In this document: piece after piece, positions 61,407-64,000 of the stretch | Numbering within the stretch: the first letter of the stretch is position 1 | How the letters are laid out: each line of letters starts with the position of its first letter | Assembly (NCBI GenBank): GCA_002428265.1 | Contig: DIUR01000008.1 | Location: forward strand, 1-64,000 | Origin: Bacteriovoracaceae bacterium UBA6153 | Lineage (GTDB): Bacteria; Bdellovibrionota; Bacteriovoracia; Bacteriovoracales; Bacteriovoracaceae | Direction: 5' to 3' | DNA: 64,000 bases | Position numbers and translations under genes: made by a program | Notes under the pieces: model-generated | The model's database searches: none | What the model was told of the DNA's origin: nothing | What the model saw: only the letters and a program-made list of their open reading frames with translations

Positions 61407-64000
61407 CCTTGTCTTTTTTCTTCGATAACACCTTATCGTAATTTCTGATATAGGCGTTCGTTATTTTTTCAAATAGTGTCTGTCCATCTGTAGACTGATA
61501 CCTTCCATTATTTGCATTACGAGCATCAATAGCATCTGAGAGTTTATTCTGATCATCGCTGTTACCAGCTTTTCCACCGGCTCCATATCCACCAGCTGAA
61601 GATCCATACTTGCTTCCTGAAGACGAAGAAGATGATCCTGAACCAAAAAGAGCTCCTGTTCCCGACTCTGCACCGTAAGCTCCGGCCCCTGCTCCAACTG
61701 CTCCATAAGCTGCTCTTGCTGCTGCATCTTTATCGGCCGATGATGAGCCATCACCTGAACTTCCAGCTCCTGAAGACGATCCAAGGCCTGAACCCCATGA
61801 TCCACCAGAGCCACCATTTCTTCCTTTAGAGAAGCTGTCACCGAATTTTTTAGAAAGCGCTGCCATTTTAGTCGTACGGTTTTTATCTCCGCTTGCTTCC
61901 ATAGCTTTTTTATATGTAGCAAGTTTCCCTAACTGAGTCTTTCTAGCAGTTCTTAGATCTCCAATAGCTCTAAGGAAGTTGGCATCTCCAGAACTAAAAG
62001 CAACTGTTCCTGAAGCTCCGGCATTCTTAGCTTGATTGGAAATAAATGAACTATTCAACTTACTTAAGTCTGTATCAAGCATTTTATTGTCTAACATTGA
62101 GTTCATAGTAAGAAGTGTATCAAGTTCTTTATTAACTCGATCAATCTCAGCATTAATAAGATCTTTTTTTACAGCATCTGTCTGATTAATTGGTTTCTGA
62201 GAAAATAGGATTAAGTTATTTTTATAATCCTTAAGGTACTGCTCATTTAGTTTACTAAATGTTGTTGCAACACCAGCTTGAGACGCTGATAGGTTACCTG
62301 AAACTCTTACAGCAATATAATCAAGATAAGTTGAAAGTCCCAGTGTTGGATAACTTACTTCATCTGGACGAGATCTCTTTGGCCATAAGAAGTGGTAAGT
62401 GTATGCATAGTTAGCAAACTCTTGAAGGTTTTCTTTTTCGCTTTCCAGAAGGACACCTTCCGAGATCGCAAATTTCTTAGCTGCTTCCTTAATGAGTCTT
62501 ACTTTTTCAACATTTAAATAATAATTTTTTTCAAGCTCACTTCCAATGGCTGGAACGTAACTTCCTAAAACATTTTGATCAATAAATACTTCTGAAAGAT
62601 AAGCTTCTGAAACGAACTCTCCGCCACCTTTTTTACCGCCACCACCAGTTGCGCCTGGATTTTTCATAACCATTGCATTCTTCGCTTTAAGGAAACCTTG
62701 CTCAATTTTTTCAGCATAGTTTGGTTGATTGCTTAAAATTGCATTTCTATCAACTCCTACTGGTATCCAAGGATCAACGATATAAGCTGGCTCATTACCA
62801 TCATTGATAACAACAAAGCTCTTAATACATGCATTTGAAGAAGCATGAATGTTACAAACATCGTTATATGGTTGAACAAGTGTACGCGTGTACTCCATAC
62901 ATGTTTCTTTTTTACCACAACTGTAACTTCTTGGAGCTACTGTGTAGTCGCTAATTTGAGGACTTTGTGTAATCCATGCTCCTTTAAGAGTTGCAATCAT
63001 CCAAAGACCACCGGCACCAGTTACTGCTGAAGCAGTAATAATACCTGCAGCTCCCCATGCAGAAAGAATTGATGTCGTAGCAAATCCGCCCATGATAGCG
63101 ATAATTCCTGCTGCCAACAGCGCACCAACGATCGCTCCCAAACTTGCAATATTTCCACTCGGATTTTTAATGTTGAATTTAAATAGATCATAGTTTCTAG
63201 TTTTAGCAGAAGACCACTTTGCTTCTGAGTTTACCCAATTAGAAATTTTTCCTAACTCTGTCATCGAAGCAGTGTTATCCGTTGTTAATTCAGCATAAAA
63301 CTCTTTTAATTTTTTCGACCAGTCTGTAAGAAGACGTTTTGCTTTTAACCCCGAAGCATCTCCTTCTAATTCATCAAAACTGGTAGTTGGATCATTGTAC
63401 TTAGCTAGCTCTTCCGCACAGCTGTTTTCAAAGAATTTTTTCTTCTCTGCATTTGTAATATTTTTGTATCCCTGAACATCAAGACACATACAAGTAAGTT
63501 TTCTGTCTGCTTCAGCGAGTTTAGCATTGAACTCTTTTCTCTTTACTCTATGAGCTAGTCCAACGACTTTAAGTCTATTATAAAGAGAGACATCACTTCC
63601 ATTAAAGCCCCCTTGAATTTCACTTATTCCAGCAACGCCAACATCGTTAAAACTCGCAGTTTGACCACCCGTCCAGAAGTCACTTTCTGAATCCCCTGTA
63701 ATAACAAAGTCAAACCCTAACATTGCCATTTCTAGATCAAGGTTACCGTCAGTCTTCATTGAATTATAAAAGTCATCTCTAAATTCAATATCACATGTTT
63801 GAAAATTAGATTTTTTATTAAATGAGATAACTGCATTTTTCTCACTCATATTAAGTGATTTTTTAGATGTCGTAGAAGTTGGTACGAAAGCAGAGTATTT
63901 TTCTTTATCGGCCATAACTCCGCCGGCAAGGGTTTGCCCGTCGTTTTTTGCACCTTTATTTAAAAACTCTTGTTCATCTTCAAGCTCTTCAGCTTCAGTT
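61384..64000 (-). CDS. Large Gly/Ser-rich membrane-anchored protein (5' end outside window)
   Basis: Open frame of at least 871 codons that runs off the window at 64000; an internal ATG at 63915 would give 843 residues and has a weak GGAG two bases upstream, but the reading frame is open back to the edge, so the start is unknown. Two adjacent hydrophobic segments near residues 253-310 of the 843-residue form could span the membrane. Cysteine pairs occur at CMCLDVQGY, CGKKETCM and CNIHASSNAC. A Gly/Ser-rich stretch (about residues 700-790: GSGGSWGSGLGSSSGAG and SSSSGSKYGSSAG) separates the main domain from a charged C-terminal end. I recognise no family. The C-terminal codons overlap the acyltransferase gene, so this is the first gene seen of the polyamine-like operon. 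Confidence 0.7.
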   Translation of the reverse strand, partial: TEAEELEDEQEFLNKGAKNDGQTLAGGVMADKEKYSAFVPTSTTSKKSLNMSEKNAVISFNKKSNFQTCDIEFRDDFYNSMKTDGNLDLEMAMLGFDFVITGDSESDFWTGGQTASFNDVGVAGISEIQGGFNGSDVSLYNRLKVVGLAHRVKRKEFNAKLAEADRKLTCMCLDVQGYKNITNAEKKKFFENSCAEELAKYNDPTTSFDELEGDASGLKAKRLLTDWSKKLKEFYAELTTDNTASMTELGKISNWVNSEAKWSSAKTRNYDLFKFNIKNPSGNIASLGAIVGALLAAGIIAIMGGFATTSILSAWGAAGIITASAVTGAGGLWMIATLKGAWITQSPQISDYTVAPRSYSCGKKETCMEYTRTLVQPYNDVCNIHASSNACIKSFVVINDGNEPAYIVDPWIPVGVDRNAILSNQPNYAEKIEQGFLKAKNAMVMKNPGATGGGGKKGGGEFVSEAYLSEVFIDQNVLGSYVPAIGSELEKNYYLNVEKVRLIKEAAKKFAISEGVLLESEKENLQEFANYAYTYHFLWPKRSRPDEVSYPTLGLSTYLDYIAVRVSGNLSASQAGVATTFSKLNEQYLKDYKNNLILFSQKPINQTDAVKKDLINAEIDRVNKELDTLLTMNSMLDNKMLDTDLSKLNSSFISNQAKNAGASGTVAFSSGDANFLRAIGDLRTARKTQLGKLATYKKAMEASGDKNRTTKMAALSKKFGDSFSKGRNGGSGGSWGSGLGSSSGAGSSGDGSSSADKDAAARAAYGAVGAGAGAYGAESGTGALFGSGSSSSSSGSKYGSSAGGYGAGGKAGNSDDQNKLSDAIDARNANNGRYQSTDGQTLFEKITNAYIRNYDKVLSKKKDKDVIEDKQ

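Noticed and set aside
61461..61922. 153-residue Gln/Leu-rich frame inside the large Gly/Ser-rich gene
   Set aside because: Shadow of the Ser/Gly codon repeats in another frame on the same strand.
1..64000. CRISPR array, insertion sequence, prophage
   Set aside because: No regularly spaced repeats, transposase, integrase or phage structural gene motifs were found; only gene-level duplications (flagellins, the 61-residue proteins, TadE-like pilins) exist.

Overview
The window is AT-rich bacterial chromosome and looks like a member of Bdellovibrionota, closest in style to the Bacteriovorax/Halobacteriovorax/Peredibacter predators. The evidence is indirect: several flagellin genes, a Flp/Tad pilus locus followed by a YD-repeat protein and a small exported protein (an order that recalls the Bdellovibrio host-interaction locus), many lipoproteins and exported proteins, and a respiratory chain with both a b6-type bc complex and an aa3-type oxidase. 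No rRNA gene is present, so the assignment is an inference. I saw no insertion sequence, prophage or CRISPR array.

Layout. 1-3139: a tRNA-Ala, a cyclophilin lipoprotein, a beta-barrel-like protein and a Tat-exported extradiol-dioxygenase-like protein. 3217-10681 (minus strand): cytochrome c oxidase operon, read as a heme A synthase/heme O synthase fusion, subunits II, I and III, a diheme cytochrome c, SCO, subunit IV and a small exported protein. 10814-13064 (plus): tryptophan 2,3-dioxygenase and a kynureninase-like PLP enzyme. 13047-20758 (minus): HEAT-repeat protein, Rieske protein, cytochrome b6, the cytochrome b C-terminal half, an octaheme cytochrome c with a long coiled coil, a second subunit III, a CPMC mini-protein and a DUF420 protein. 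Together these two operons form one electron path from quinol through bc complex and cytochromes c to oxygen, plus its assembly factors.

20885-40442: mainly housekeeping and membrane genes: thiolase, a stand-alone FliG-like protein, a cyclic-nucleotide-binding protein, Ppx/GppA, MtnA, an AsmA-like protein, a CLC transporter, a flippase-like membrane protein, PcrA/UvrD helicase, GlmS, GlmU and Lon. 40554-42279: a single-domain response regulator, then two tandem paralogous 61-residue exported proteins, each behind a sigma-54-like promoter and in front of its own terminator.

42280-52213 (minus): a Tad/Flp pilus operon (pilins, prepilin peptidase, TadE-like pseudopilins, CpaB, secretin, a TadZ-TadA fusion ATPase, TadB) that runs into a YD-repeat protein and a 96-residue exported Cys protein. 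52422-52609 is a convincing 6S RNA with a perfect TATAAT box and an 11-bp closing stem. 53232-56182: an RmlD-like reductase and two flagellins; sigma-28-like promoters precede one flagellin and the lead pilin, suggesting co-expression in a motile stage. 57479-64000 (minus): an unusual operon of a large Gly/Ser-rich protein (cut by the window edge), a membrane acyltransferase, an S-adenosylmethionine decarboxylase fused to a membrane domain, and a spermidine-synthase-like enzyme fused to a paralogous membrane domain: a candidate membrane-bound polyamine module.

Start sites were moved inward from the longest open frame where a Shine-Dalgarno sequence, signal peptide or gene overlap favoured it. 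All homology statements come from reading motifs by eye.
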